From Dehalococcoidia bacterium (GTDB lineage: Bacteria > Chloroflexota > Dehalococcoidia > GIF9 > AB-539-J10), in contig JAUWYX010000001.1 in assembly GCA_030615625.1 (NCBI GenBank), positions 62,001 to 126,000 on the forward strand: a stretch of DNA of 64,000 bases, in the 5' to 3' direction. Shown piece by piece: positions 24,544 to 31,868 of this stretch. The stretch's first letter is position 1. Every line of letters starts with the position of its first letter. The notes beneath the pieces were generated by a model. The model was given only the letters and a program-made list of their open reading frames with translations, was not told where the DNA came from and searched no databases. Made by a program: the position numbers and the translations under genes.

Positions 24544-25617
24544 ATGGATGTTTTTTCATTGCTTCGGACAGGTAAGTCAAGACGGGCTAGCGATTTACAT
24601 ATGGTTGTTGGCAGCCCGGCAACGTTCCGCATCGACGGCTCCCTGGAACCAGCAGACGGTGTAGCTCCACTAACTCCTGAGGATGTAAACGAAGCTTTTC
24701 TCCAGCTAACCACGCCTGAGGAGAGGGAACACTTCCACCGCCAACTGGAGCTTGATTTTGGCTATACGTTACCTGATGTCGGTCGTCTGCGATGCAATGC
24801 CGCTCAGCAGCGCGGGTCTATCAGCCTTGCTCTGCGCCTGTTGCCACCAAAAATCCCCACCCTGGACGAGCTGGAGCTGCCTGCGATATGTAAGGAGCTT
24901 GCCATGAAGCCCAGAGGACTGGTAGTGATTACGGGACCTACCGGCAGTGGTAAAAGTACCACCATGGCAGCTATGATTCAACACTTGAATACTCATGAAA
25001 CCCGCCATGTAGTTACCATTGAAGACCCCATAGAATATGTTCACACCAGCATTAAATGTGCTGTGACCCAGCGTCAGTTGGGCACTGATACCTTATCCTT
25101 TGACAATGCTCTGAAACACATCTTAAGGCAGGACCCGGATGTGATTCTGGTCGGCGAGATGAGAGATCCGGAGACTGCCGACGCTGTCCTTACCGTAGCT
25201 GAGACAGGGCACTTTATATTAACTACCGGTCATGCCCCCAGCGCTACTCAGGCAATAGAGAGAATAATTGATTTGTTCCCACCTCATCAGCGCCACCTGG
25301 CCCAGACACGGCTGGCTTCTTTACTTATTGGTGCGCTATGTCAGGTGCTTGTGCCCCGGGCTGATGGTTCAGGGAGGGTAGCCGCCGTAGAAGTCATGCT
25401 CGGCAATCCGGCAGTGAAAAACCTCATTCGGGAAGGCAAAATCTACCAGTTACCCAATGTAATCCGTACCCACCGGGACATGGGCATGATTTCGCTTGAC
25501 GAAGCCCTGGTCGAGATCTACCTCAAGGGAATCATCACTGGCAAAATCGTGCTCGATTTCTGCAATGACCGCCAGGAAGTGGAAAAGCTCGTTGGCAAGA
25601 TTATAGTAACCGCCTAA
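24544..25617 (+). CDS. pilT: PilT twitching-motility retraction ATPase, 357 aa
   Basis: PilT hexamers disassemble pili to drive retraction. The N-terminal PAS-like domain begins SDLHMVVGSPATFRIDG. Walker A is GPTGSGKSTT, the Asp box is TIEDPIEYVH, Walker B is RQDPDVILVGEMRDPET and the His box is ILTTGHAPSA. The C-terminus carries MISLDEALVEIYLKG, where PilT proteins usually have AIRNLIRE (here VKNLIREGK slightly earlier). In the family's His box the usual TLHT reads TTGHAPSA, a small deviation. It has its own promoter and a GAGGG site. Both extension and retraction motors are thus present. Confidence 0.93.
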   Translation: MDVFSLLRTGKSRRASDLHMVVGSPATFRIDGSLEPADGVAPLTPEDVNEAFLQLTTPEEREHFHRQLELDFGYTLPDVGRLRCNAAQQRGSISLALRLLPPKIPTLDELELPAICKELAMKPRGLVVITGPTGSGKSTTMAAMIQHLNTHETRHVVTIEDPIEYVHTSIKCAVTQRQLGTDTLSFDNALKHILRQDPDVILVGEMRDPETADAVLTVAETGHFILTTGHAPSATQAIERIIDLFPPHQRHLAQTRLASLLIGALCQVLVPRADGSGRVAAVEVMLGNPAVKNLIREGKIYQLPNVIRTHRDMGMISLDEALVEIYLKGIITGKIVLDFCNDRQEVEKLVGKIIVTA

Positions 25618-25644
25618 CACGACCTCCCTTCGCCCCAGATTTTT

Positions 25645-25680
25645 GTAGTTGCCTGATTTATCAGGCACTTCTCTTTTTGT
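25645..25680 (+). terminator. Terminator after pilT
   Basis: GTAGTTGCCTGATTTATCAGGCAC forms a short perfect stem and is followed by TTCTCTTTTTG. The same leader-plus-hairpin occurs near 1213 without the T-run. Confidence 0.6.
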
Positions 25681-25684
25681 GGCG

Positions 25685-25930
25685 TGACCCCTCAGGGTTA
25701 TGCGGCAATCCCCTGCCCTACAAGGTTGCTTCGGCACTGTCGTGCCTCGCAACGACAAAAGGGGGTGTCATTGCCTCAAAGAAGCCCAAATGTCAAAATC
25801 CAAATGACAATTGAAATCCAAATCCCAAAATGCCAAAAACATTTCTCTTTGTCATTTGAGCTTTGTCATTTGATATTGTTTAGGGTTTCCCCTTCAGGGC
25901 AAGGAAGAAGACACCTCGCAATGACATGGC
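25685..25930. repeat. Repeats between pilT and hicA
   Basis: A REP-like copy GGTTGCTTCGGCACTGTCGT...CAACGACA at about 25700-25760. An inverted ORF-less AAATG-rich repeat runs from about 25770 to 25892 (CCCAAATGTCAAAATCCAAA ... CATTTGATATTGTTTAGGGT). A CCTCGCAATGACA fragment follows near 25915. No gene is seen in this 317-base gap. Confidence 0.75.
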
Positions 25931-25934
25931 CAAC

Positions 25935-26153
25935 CTATAGCTTTTCCCAGCTATCCTTGTCTATGCTTGCCTGCTTAAGAATCCTCGAGAGTAATTCCCT
26001 GCCGACGTCTCCCCGGTGCGGATTAGGAAGTCGCAAGCGAATCGTGCCTTTGAACATAAATTGGTGTTTTCCACCAGAATAGGGACCTTCAAAACCTAAG
26101 ATTTGTAAATATCTGATTAGCTCAGCTCTTTTTATAGTCCCAAGGCGGGGCAC
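25935..26153 (-). CDS. hicA: HicA-family mRNA-interferase toxin, 72 aa
   Basis: HicA toxins are small double-stranded RNA-binding-fold RNases that cleave mRNA. The sequence starts with IKRAELIRYLQILGFEGPYSGGKHQFM, in which the GGKHQFM block carries the catalytic His, and continues with LRLPNPHRGDVGRELLSRILKQASID. Size and order match the family. The start GTG overlaps the stop of the upstream antitoxin by one base (TAGTG), showing translational coupling. The pair sits between repeats inside the pilus region, consistent with a mobile module. Confidence 0.85.
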   Translation of the reverse strand: MPRLGTIKRAELIRYLQILGFEGPYSGGKHQFMFKGTIRLRLPNPHRGDVGRELLSRILKQASIDKDSWEKL

Positions 26154-26395
26154 TAAACTGCTTCCTCTACTACCAATTTAATTCCGTCGACAATTGGCAA
26201 CGGTAGATGACGAGATATGCCAAGCATAATCCATTCCTCCAGGACTTCTTTCAGTTCGCTACGGCATGTTTCCAAGTCCTCAGCATTGGCATAAACACCA
26301 TCAAACCCAGGGATATATCCGTAAAATGTATTGTCATCACAGAGAATTTCATATTTTGCCTTCCTCATGGCTGCTTCGATATATTCTGTTAGCAT
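26153..26395 (-). CDS. hicB: HicB-like antitoxin, 80 aa
   Basis: HicB antitoxins fold as a partial RNase-H-like domain and block HicA. The conserved strand block is YEILCDDNTFYGYIPGFDGVYANAEDLETC, followed by RSELKEVLEEWIMLGI and a short VDGIKLV tail. No separate DNA-binding domain is present. The ORF track extends the frame to 26509, but that extra N-terminus (RRNFPLTLG, KQSRR) is repeat read-through, so I place the start at the ATG of MLTEYIEAAMRKAKYEI. The binding site is weak. Confidence 0.8.
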   Translation of the reverse strand: MLTEYIEAAMRKAKYEILCDDNTFYGYIPGFDGVYANAEDLETCRSELKEVLEEWIMLGISRHLPLPIVDGIKLVVEEAV

Positions 26396-26772
26396 GACTA
26401 CTCTCTGTGCCAATTGTAGTATAAGCCAGCGAGCATTGTCAAAAGAAATTGTTCCAAGTGTAAGTGGGAAATTCCGCCGAGATTGCTTCGGCATTGCCGT
26501 GCCTCGCAACGACAGGGAGAGGTGTCATTGCCTCAAAGAAGCCCAAATGTCAAAATCCAAATGACAATTGAAATCCAAATGCTTAAAAGCTAAAACTACT
26601 CCGTTTTGTCATTGGGATTTTGAGCTTGATTTGACATTTGAGCCTTGTCATTTCAGTCTGTCCTTCGCGAGGGTTGACCGCTGACTACTTAGATATAAAA
26701 AAGCCTACCGGCGGAGTCGCGTTAAGCAACCCCGCCGGTAAGTTATTCCAGATTATCTGTCTCGCCTCTTCG
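26396..26772. repeat. Repeats and terminator between hicB and the major pilin
   Basis: A REP-like copy CCGAGATTGCTTCGGCATTG...CAACGACAGG at about 26475-26520, then an inverted ORF-less AAATG-rich repeat from about 26525 to 26660. A terminator serving the pilin gene lies at about 26694-26740. No further gene is seen. Confidence 0.7.
26694..26740 (-). terminator. Rho-independent terminator after the major pilin
   Basis: On the minus strand TTACCGGCGGG pairs with CTCCGCCGGTA and is followed by GGCTTTTTTA. It lies about 35 bases past the pilin stop and is the clearest terminator in the window. Confidence 0.85.
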
Positions 26773-27177
26773 TTATGGTGTTACGACTCTCTTCCACTTC
26801 CCGTGAAACCCAGTCGCGCCGGTCTCGTAGTCAGTAAATTCAATTAAGACGTTCCAAGTACTATTCGACGCTCCTACTAACCACCCAAAATCATCATCGA
26901 TGTCGTAGATAGCCCCCGGCGTTCCTGAGATGTAGTCGGGCACCAGGAGGCTTGAATCGGCGGGCCACTCACCATACTCACCAAAGTAGCCCAGCGACCC
27001 CGTTTTCACCTGCTCTGCCTCGGAGTTGGCTGCGGACAGTTCGCCGGTAATCATAAACCCAGAGATGTTGGGGATAACCACGGCGGCGATAATGCCCAGG
27101 ATGGCCACCACGATAAGCAGCTCAATCAGGGTGAATCCTTTCTCTCCACGGTGCGCTATTTTCATAAATCTTCCCAT
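26773..27177 (-). CDS. pilA: Type IV major pilin-like protein, 134 aa
   Basis: The prepilin has a short leader MGRFMKIAHRGEKG, cleaved before FTLIELLIVVAILGIIAAVVIPNI, the canonical pilin helix with Glu5. The soluble domain (ANSEAEQVKTGSLGYFGEYGEWPADSS) is typical of short bacterial pilins with a WP motif. The size and the strong dedicated promoter and terminator suggest the abundant structural subunit. An AAAGGAGG site lies about 14 bases upstream of the first ATG, and a second ATG (MKIAHR) is in better range of other purines, so the exact start is uncertain. It is transcribed opposite to the rest of the locus. Confidence 0.9.
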   Translation of the reverse strand: MGRFMKIAHRGEKGFTLIELLIVVAILGIIAAVVIPNISGFMITGELSAANSEAEQVKTGSLGYFGEYGEWPADSSLLVPDYISGTPGAIYDIDDDFGWLVGASNSTWNVLIEFTDYETGATGFHGKWKRVVTP

Positions 27178-27313
27178 TTTTTTGTTTTTCCTCCTTTCTT
27201 TAAAATTTTTTGGATTTAGCTCCGATAATCTGCTTTATAGATATATTACTGTCTACTCTTCTTTCACCTCCTTCTGGTTTTCTGGATTTAGCTCCAGTGA
27301 TTCATTTATATTT

Positions 27314-27364
27314 ATTGTAGCAGGATATTCGTAGCTGTCAATCGCCCATTAGTAATAGGAATAT
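27314..27364 (-). promoter_or_regulatory. Pilus-type promoter of the major pilin
   Basis: On the minus strand CTATTACTAATGGGCGATTG leads into TTGACA (27336-27341), and TACAAT (27314-27319) follows after 16 bases. About 140 bases of leader precede the start codon. The leader contains two copies of CTGGATTTAGCTCC-like sequence (TTTGGATTTAGCTCCG and TCTGGATTTAGCTCCAG). Confidence 0.7.
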
Positions 27365-27384
27365 AGTATTGGCCCCGCCATATG

Positions 27385-27757
27385 GGGGTGTCATTGCGAG
27401 CGAAGCGTGGCAATCCCCATCCTCACCAGCCCCACCACTGAGATTGCTTCGGCACTGTCGTGCCTCGCAACGACAGGGAGAGGTGTCACACCGAGATTGC
27501 TTCGACACTGTCGTGCCTCGCAATGACAAAGAAGGGGTGTCATTGCGAGCGAAGCGTGGCAATCCCCATTCTCACCAGCCCCACCACTGAGATTGCTTCG
27601 TCGCTATGCTCCTCGCAATGACAAAGGAAGAAGGTGCCTCGCAATGACAAAGGAAGAAGGTGCCTCGCAACGACAAAGAAGAGGTGTCATTGCCGCAAAG
27701 AAGCCCAAATGTCAAAATCCAAATGACAATTGAAATCCAAATACTTAAATGCTAAAA
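27385..27757. repeat. Cluster of REP-like repeats upstream of the pilin
   Basis: At least six tandem or alternating copies of GTCATTGCGAGCGAAGCGTG / GATTGCTTCGGCACTGTCGT / CCTCGCAATGACAAAG. A run of about 60 bases is repeated almost exactly (GTCATTGCGAGCGAAGCGTG ... CCCACCACTGAGATTGCTTC at about 27392 and 27539). The right end merges with an inverted AAATG-rich repeat that continues into the next gene. Confidence 0.8.
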
Positions 27758-29185
27758 CTACTCCGTTTTGTCATTGGGATTTGGTGCTTGGGATTCAGAG
27801 TTTCCCTCTCCAGATGGCTCTGACTCCAGTTGTTCAACCTCAAAGACCCTTATCCCCTGACGCTCAGCAAACTGCATGGCTTCCTTGGTGAGTCCAGGAA
27901 CAGCAATAAGGACCTTGTCCATAATACTTGCATCATAAGCCCTGTCGTCAAAGTCAAATACCCTATCCAGTTCCATCGGCTTCTTATCCACATCGATGCC
28001 GATAGCAATACGATGAGTAATGATGCCCTCTTCCTTGGTAGCCAGTATGTCTATGTTATGGGCAGCGCCAGACCGGCCTTTGACTTCAGCATTTTCCTTT
28101 ACTCTGTAGCCCTGTTTCCTCAGGTATTGTATGAGCTGTGATTTGGACTTAAATTCAAAAGGCTCCTTCACTATTTCCGGGCCTCGCTGGGGACCGCCAG
28201 TCAGCACTATTTCCAGGTCCTTGGGTTCAAGCACCTTTATCCTATGGTAGCTGGCAAATTTCGCCGCCTCTTCACCTAACGTGGGGATGATAATCAGTAC
28301 TTTATCGTGAATGCCGCTATCGAAGGCTTTGACATCAAAATCCAATATCCTGTCCAGTCCTATCTTATCCCTGGCAATCTCAACCCCGATAGCGACATTA
28401 TGGGTAACTACGCCGTCATCCCTGGTAGCCAGCATATCTATGCTATGTTCTGCCCCCGACCTTCCCTGCACCCTGGCGTTTTCCGTTACCTCGTAGCCGT
28501 GCCGCCTCAAGAATTCAAGGAACTGCACTTTAGGCTGAATTTCAAATTCCAGCCAGTTTCTCTTCGATTCATCAAGGGTATACGCGTAGATATTTACCTC
28601 GTCAATCGCATCCTCATTGGCAAGCGAGGAACATTTCAGGCAGCGCCACTTTAGCAACGGCACGTTAAATATCTCGCCGCAATCACGGCACTTGCGCAGC
28701 ACCCCCCGGCTATGGTAGTCGGTGCCCAGAGTTCGCAGCTCCAGTTTACACCTGGGGCATATATATTTACCCTTGGCCGCAAATTCGTCTTCAACTCCGA
28801 CATAACCGCAGGCCGAGTGCTCGAGGATTCTGCCCCGGACAATATCTCCTGAGCTGCATTTAGGGCAGTGAGTGCTTGGTCTTAAATTTATTGACTGGCA
28901 CCGGGAACAACGGAGGATCCTATCAAAGAAGCTCCTTTTCAATATCTCCTTATCAGTCAGGGATTCCACAATTGCTACTGCTTCCGTGCCTTTGACCTTT
29001 ACTGTTTGCTCAACGACTGGATAGATGAAGCCCAGTTCAGTGGTGAAATCAAGCTGGGGTTTAATATCAACAATCTTCGACTCCAGCATTGCCGCCACCA
29101 ATTTCAGCGCCCTCTCATCCTTCTCCATATCGCTTATGGCTTGGGGGGCTTCTGTTGCTTCTACCTCTTTATCGACTTCTTTCAT
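27758..29185 (-). CDS. Zinc-ribbon (TackOD1-like) protein with two nuclease-fold-like domains, 475 aa
   Basis: After a helical N-terminus of about 85 residues come six zinc-binding elements (C93/C96, C107/C110, C126, C143/C146, C166/C169, C182/C185). These resemble the TackOD1 output domain described from Thaumarchaeota. Two further copies of the domain seen in PilB follow, at about 218-335 and 345-455, with GRSGAEHSIDMLA and GRSGAAHNIDILA. The four domains in the two proteins are clearly homologous, so this protein and PilB may recognise the same partner. No catalytic E-x-K is evident. The last 15 residues (SESQAPNPNDKTE) are encoded by an interspersed repeat, implying an altered C-terminus. 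It lies between the pilin and the tRNA cluster and is probably part of the pilus locus. Confidence 0.8.
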   Translation of the reverse strand: MKEVDKEVEATEAPQAISDMEKDERALKLVAAMLESKIVDIKPQLDFTTELGFIYPVVEQTVKVKGTEAVAIVESLTDKEILKRSFFDRILRCSRCQSINLRPSTHCPKCSSGDIVRGRILEHSACGYVGVEDEFAAKGKYICPRCKLELRTLGTDYHSRGVLRKCRDCGEIFNVPLLKWRCLKCSSLANEDAIDEVNIYAYTLDESKRNWLEFEIQPKVQFLEFLRRHGYEVTENARVQGRSGAEHSIDMLATRDDGVVTHNVAIGVEIARDKIGLDRILDFDVKAFDSGIHDKVLIIIPTLGEEAAKFASYHRIKVLEPKDLEIVLTGGPQRGPEIVKEPFEFKSKSQLIQYLRKQGYRVKENAEVKGRSGAAHNIDILATKEEGIITHRIAIGIDVDKKPMELDRVFDFDDRAYDASIMDKVLIAVPGLTKEAMQFAERQGIRVFEVEQLESEPSGEGNSESQAPNPNDKTE

Positions 29186-29311
29186 GCCTTGCCTCCGTTC
29201 ACGTAGTTAAAACAGTATAATTCGCAATATTACAGAAGTCAATGACAAAAAAGTACTGCCTTCAAGTGATAAAAGCGGGTAACATTCCGGACGGCCATGG
29301 GGTTAGTTTAC

Positions 29312-29394
29312 TGCCGAGGGAGGGACTCGAACCCACACTCCCTTGCAGGAAGCGGATTTTAAGTCCGCCGCGTCTACCATTCCGCCACCTCGGC
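29312..29394 (-). tRNA. tRNA-Leu (anticodon TAA)
   Basis: The minus strand reads GCCGAGGTGGCGGAATGGTA, with an anticodon loop containing TTAA (anticodon TAA), a long variable arm and TTCGAGT in the T loop. The acceptor stem GCCGAGG pairs with CCTCGGC. The length of about 83 bases fits a class II tRNA. CCA is not encoded. Confidence 0.9.
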
Positions 29395-29415
29395 CTGACA
29401 ATTGATAGCTCAAGA

Positions 29416-29488
29416 AGGCGGCGGGCGGATTCGAACCGCCGCATCGGGGTTTTGCAGACCCCTGCCTTAACCTCTTGGCTACACCGCC
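29416..29488 (-). tRNA. tRNA-Cys (anticodon GCA)
   Basis: GGCGGTGTAGCCAAGAGGTT opens the gene. The anticodon loop is CTGCAAA and the T loop TTCGAAT. The acceptor ends pair as GGCGGTG with CGCCGCC, leaving T as discriminator, as expected for Cys. CCA is not encoded. Confidence 0.92.
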
Positions 29489-29508
29489 GCAACTACCAGA
29501 TTTACTGG

Positions 29509-29580
29509 AGCGGAAGACGGGATTCGAACCCGCGACCTCTTCCTTGGCAAGGAAGCATTCTACCGCTGAACTACTTCCGC
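29509..29580 (-). tRNA. tRNA-Gly (anticodon GCC)
   Basis: GCGGAAGTAGTTCAGCGGTA begins the gene; the anticodon loop TTGCCAA gives GCC. The acceptor GCGGAAG pairs with CTTCCGC and the T loop is TTCGAAT. Confidence 0.93.
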
Positions 29581-29629
29581 TCTGAATAAATTTTACCGTC
29601 TTTTCCCGGTTCCCGCAAGCTGATCTTGG

Positions 29630-29713
29630 TGCCGAGGGGGAGATTTGAACTCCCACGGGCTTGCGCCCACCACCCCCTCAAGATGGCGTGTCTACCTATT
29701 CCACCACCTCGGC
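29630..29713 (-). tRNA. tRNA-Leu (anticodon GAG)
   Basis: GCCGAGGTGGTGGAATAGGT with loop TTGAGGG (anticodon GAG) on a CCATC/GGTGG stem, a long variable arm, and T loop TTCAAAT. The acceptor is the same GCCGAGG/CCTCGGC as the other Leu tRNA here. Length is about 84 bases. Confidence 0.9.
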
Positions 29714-29714
29714 C

Positions 29715-29791
29715 TGGCAGGGGTGGCAGGACTCGAACCCGCGACCTGCGGTTTTGGAGACCGCTGCTCTAGCCAACTGAGCTACACCCCT
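29715..29791 (-). tRNA. tRNA-Trp (anticodon CCA)
   Basis: AGGGGTGTAGCTCAGTTGGC with anticodon loop CTCCAAA. The acceptor AGGGGTG pairs with CACCCCT, the discriminator is G as usual for Trp, and the 3' CCA is encoded (29715-29717). Confidence 0.92.
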
Positions 29792-29815
29792 GAATCAGCG
29801 TAATTATATCAAAAA

Positions 29816-29888
29816 TACCCCTGGGGCGACTCGAACGCCCGACACGCGGTTTAGGAAACCGCTGCTCTATCCACTGAGCTACAGGGGC
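29816..29888 (-). tRNA. tRNA-Arg (anticodon CCT)
   Basis: GCCCCTGTAGCTCAGTGGAT with loop TTCCTAA (anticodon CCT). The acceptor pairs GCCCCTG with CAGGGGT, so the first pair is G-U. The 3' CCA is not encoded. Confidence 0.9.
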
Positions 29889-30038
29889 ACGCTACTACCA
29901 AAACCCTCGCTGTGTCACAGGTCTTTCGCAAGTTTTCCTGATTTTTATGTTAACCAAAAGCCTTAACTATATCTCCAGAGAGACCCTTCGTTAGCTCGGT
30001 TTCCCGAAGGGCACTCCAGCCATCTTTCCAGAATTTCA

Positions 30039-30114
30039 TGGTGGAGATAGGGGGATTCGAACCCCCGACCTCTGCGATGCGAACGCAGCGCTCTCCCAAT
30101 TGAGCTATATCCCC
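30039..30114 (-). tRNA. tRNA-Ala (anticodon CGC)
   Basis: GGGGATATAGCTCAATTGGG with loop TTCGCAT (anticodon CGC). The acceptor shows the G3-U70 wobble pair that identifies alanine tRNA (GGGGATA with TATCTCC). The 3' CCA is encoded. Confidence 0.93.
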
Positions 30115-30162
30115 AAATTCAATTCTAGCAATGCCCCGAGTGCAGGTCAAGTCAACTGCTCC

Positions 30163-30191
30163 TTGCCCTTGCCTGATAACACTGCTATACT
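30163..30191 (+). promoter_or_regulatory. Promoter of the gatB-secG operon
   Basis: TTGCCC (30163-30168) and TATACT (30186-30191) are 17 bases apart. The -10 box lies about 12 bases before the gatB ATG, so the leader is very short. Confidence 0.5.
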
Positions 30192-30202
30192 GAGCGAAAG
30201 CT

Positions 30203-31639
30203 ATGACCTATGAAATCGTCATCGGCCTGGAGGTTCATACTCAGCTATTGACCAAGAGTAAGATGTTCTGTAGCTGCAGCGCTGAGTATGCCAGTGCTCC
30301 TCCTAATACTCACGTCTGCCCCATTTGCCTGGCCATGCCCGGCGTTCTCCCCGTCATCAATGAAAAAGCAATAGAATATACAGTGATGACCGCCCTGGCT
30401 TTAAATTGTAACATCCCCGAATATACCAAATTCGACCGCAAGAACTACTTTTACCCTGACCTGATGAAAGGTTACCAGATTTCCCAGTATGATGCTCCCA
30501 TTGGAAAAGGAGGTTTGCTAACCATTGATAGCAACGGTACCAGGAAAAGAATCAATATCACCAGGGTGCATCTCGAAGAAGATGTCGCTAAATTGTGGCA
30601 CAGGGGGGATTACAGTCTGATAGACGTCAATCGCTCCGGGGTGCCCTTGATGGAGATTGTTAGCGAGCCCGAAATAGGTTCCCCCGAGGAGGCTCGGGAT
30701 TATCTTATCAAGTTACACAATATCTTGCGTTATCTGGGAGTGTCCACCGCCAATATGGAGGAAGGAAGCTTTAGATGTGATGCCAACATAAGCATCCGCC
30801 CGTTGGATAGTAAAGAGTTTTTGCCCAAGGTGGAAGTTAAAAATATGAATAGCTTCAAAGCAGTTTACCAGGCCCTTGAATATGAGTCGAGGCGACAAAG
30901 AAAGGTGCTTGAGGAAAGTGGAGAACTGGTACAGGAAACCAGAGGTTGGATAGAGGAAAAAGGTATAACAGTGACCCAGAGAACTAAAGAGTATGCTGAT
31001 GATTACCGATATTTTCCCGAACCTGATTTGCCTCCCCTGGTTTTGGACCGAGCCTGGATAGAGGAAATCCGAGCAAGAGTCCCTGAATTACCCGAAGCAC
31101 GCAGAGACCGATTTATGACCCAATATGGCTTGTCTTTGTACGATACTAATATTCTAACTAGCTCCAGGGCCATGGCGGATTATTTTGAAAACTGCGTTAA
31201 GCTAGTGGACCCTGGCAAGGCAAAGACGGTTAGTAACTGGCTTTTAGGAGATTTCAGCCGACTGCTTAACGCTACCAACACTGAGGTTGAAAATGTTAAA
31301 ATAAGTCCGAAACATCTAGCAGAAATGCTTGACTTGGTAGATAATGGCACTATAAGCGGACCGGCTGCCAAGGCGGTGTTTGAGGAGATGTTTCGCAGTG
31401 GCAAGGGAGCCAGCGAGATTATAACGGAAAAGAAACTCAGCCAGATTAGCGATGCCGGTGAAATAAGGGAAGTGGTAAAACAAGTGATGGCCAACAATAC
31501 CGGGGCAGTAGCAGATTATACCTCTGGCAAACAGCAAGCTTTGACGTTTATTATAGGGCAGGTAATGAAAGCTACCAGAGGAAGGGCTAATCCAGCCGTG
31601 GTGAGAGAGATTATTACACAGGAGCTAGGAGGTAAATAA
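30203..31639 (+). CDS. gatB: Glutamyl/aspartyl-tRNA amidotransferase subunit B, 478 aa
   Basis: GatB is the tRNA-binding and kinase subunit of GatCAB, which converts misacylated Glu-tRNA(Gln) or Asp-tRNA(Asn). The N-terminus EIVIGLEVHTQLLTKSKMFC, the KNYFYPDLMKGYQISQYD block and the NRSGVPLMEIVSEPE block are all diagnostic. The C-terminal YqeY-like tail domain is complete (FIIGQVMKATRGRANP). gatC and gatA are not adjacent and must lie elsewhere. It heads a run with secG and the DUF62 gene. Confidence 0.97.
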   Translation: MTYEIVIGLEVHTQLLTKSKMFCSCSAEYASAPPNTHVCPICLAMPGVLPVINEKAIEYTVMTALALNCNIPEYTKFDRKNYFYPDLMKGYQISQYDAPIGKGGLLTIDSNGTRKRINITRVHLEEDVAKLWHRGDYSLIDVNRSGVPLMEIVSEPEIGSPEEARDYLIKLHNILRYLGVSTANMEEGSFRCDANISIRPLDSKEFLPKVEVKNMNSFKAVYQALEYESRRQRKVLEESGELVQETRGWIEEKGITVTQRTKEYADDYRYFPEPDLPPLVLDRAWIEEIRARVPELPEARRDRFMTQYGLSLYDTNILTSSRAMADYFENCVKLVDPGKAKTVSNWLLGDFSRLLNATNTEVENVKISPKHLAEMLDLVDNGTISGPAAKAVFEEMFRSGKGASEIITEKKLSQISDAGEIREVVKQVMANNTGAVADYTSGKQQALTFIIGQVMKATRGRANPAVVREIITQELGGK

Positions 31640-31640
31640 A

Positions 31641-31859
31641 TTGCCCACTTCTTTTTTAATCGCCCAGATACTAATAGCAATAGCCTTAATTGCTACTGTA
31701 CTATTTCAGTTACGCGGTGGAGGTATAGGGGGTATCTTTGGGCAAGCTGACTCAGTGTATCGAACTCGGCGAGGGATAGAAAGCACCCTTTTCAAGCTGA
31801 CCATAATCTTAGCTGTCGTGCTTGTCGTTTTTGCTGTTTTAATCGCTAATCTGGCTTAG
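31641..31859 (+). CDS. secG: Preprotein translocase subunit SecG, 72 aa
   Basis: SecG is a small auxiliary subunit of the SecYEG channel. Two membrane helices flank a Gly-rich loop (LIAQILIAIALIATVLFQLRGGGIGGIFG; FKLTIILAVVLVVFAVLIA), and the RGGGIGGIFGQADSVYRTRRGIE segment is characteristic. The TTG start follows GGAGGTAAATAAA, and the gene begins one base after gatB ends, so it is co-translated with it. Confidence 0.88.
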   Translation: MPTSFLIAQILIAIALIATVLFQLRGGGIGGIFGQADSVYRTRRGIESTLFKLTIILAVVLVVFAVLIANLA

Positions 31860-31868
31860 TATCTATAG

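Noticed and set aside
27338-27590. ORFs on both strands with CRISPR-like periodicity
   Set aside because: The repeats are alternating REP-like elements without uniform spacers, and no cas genes are present.
29242-29656. ORFs of 76-117 aa overlapping the tRNA cluster
   Set aside because: They cross several tRNA genes and contain typical tRNA-shadow peptides such as GGVAKRLRQG and DSNPRPLPWQ.
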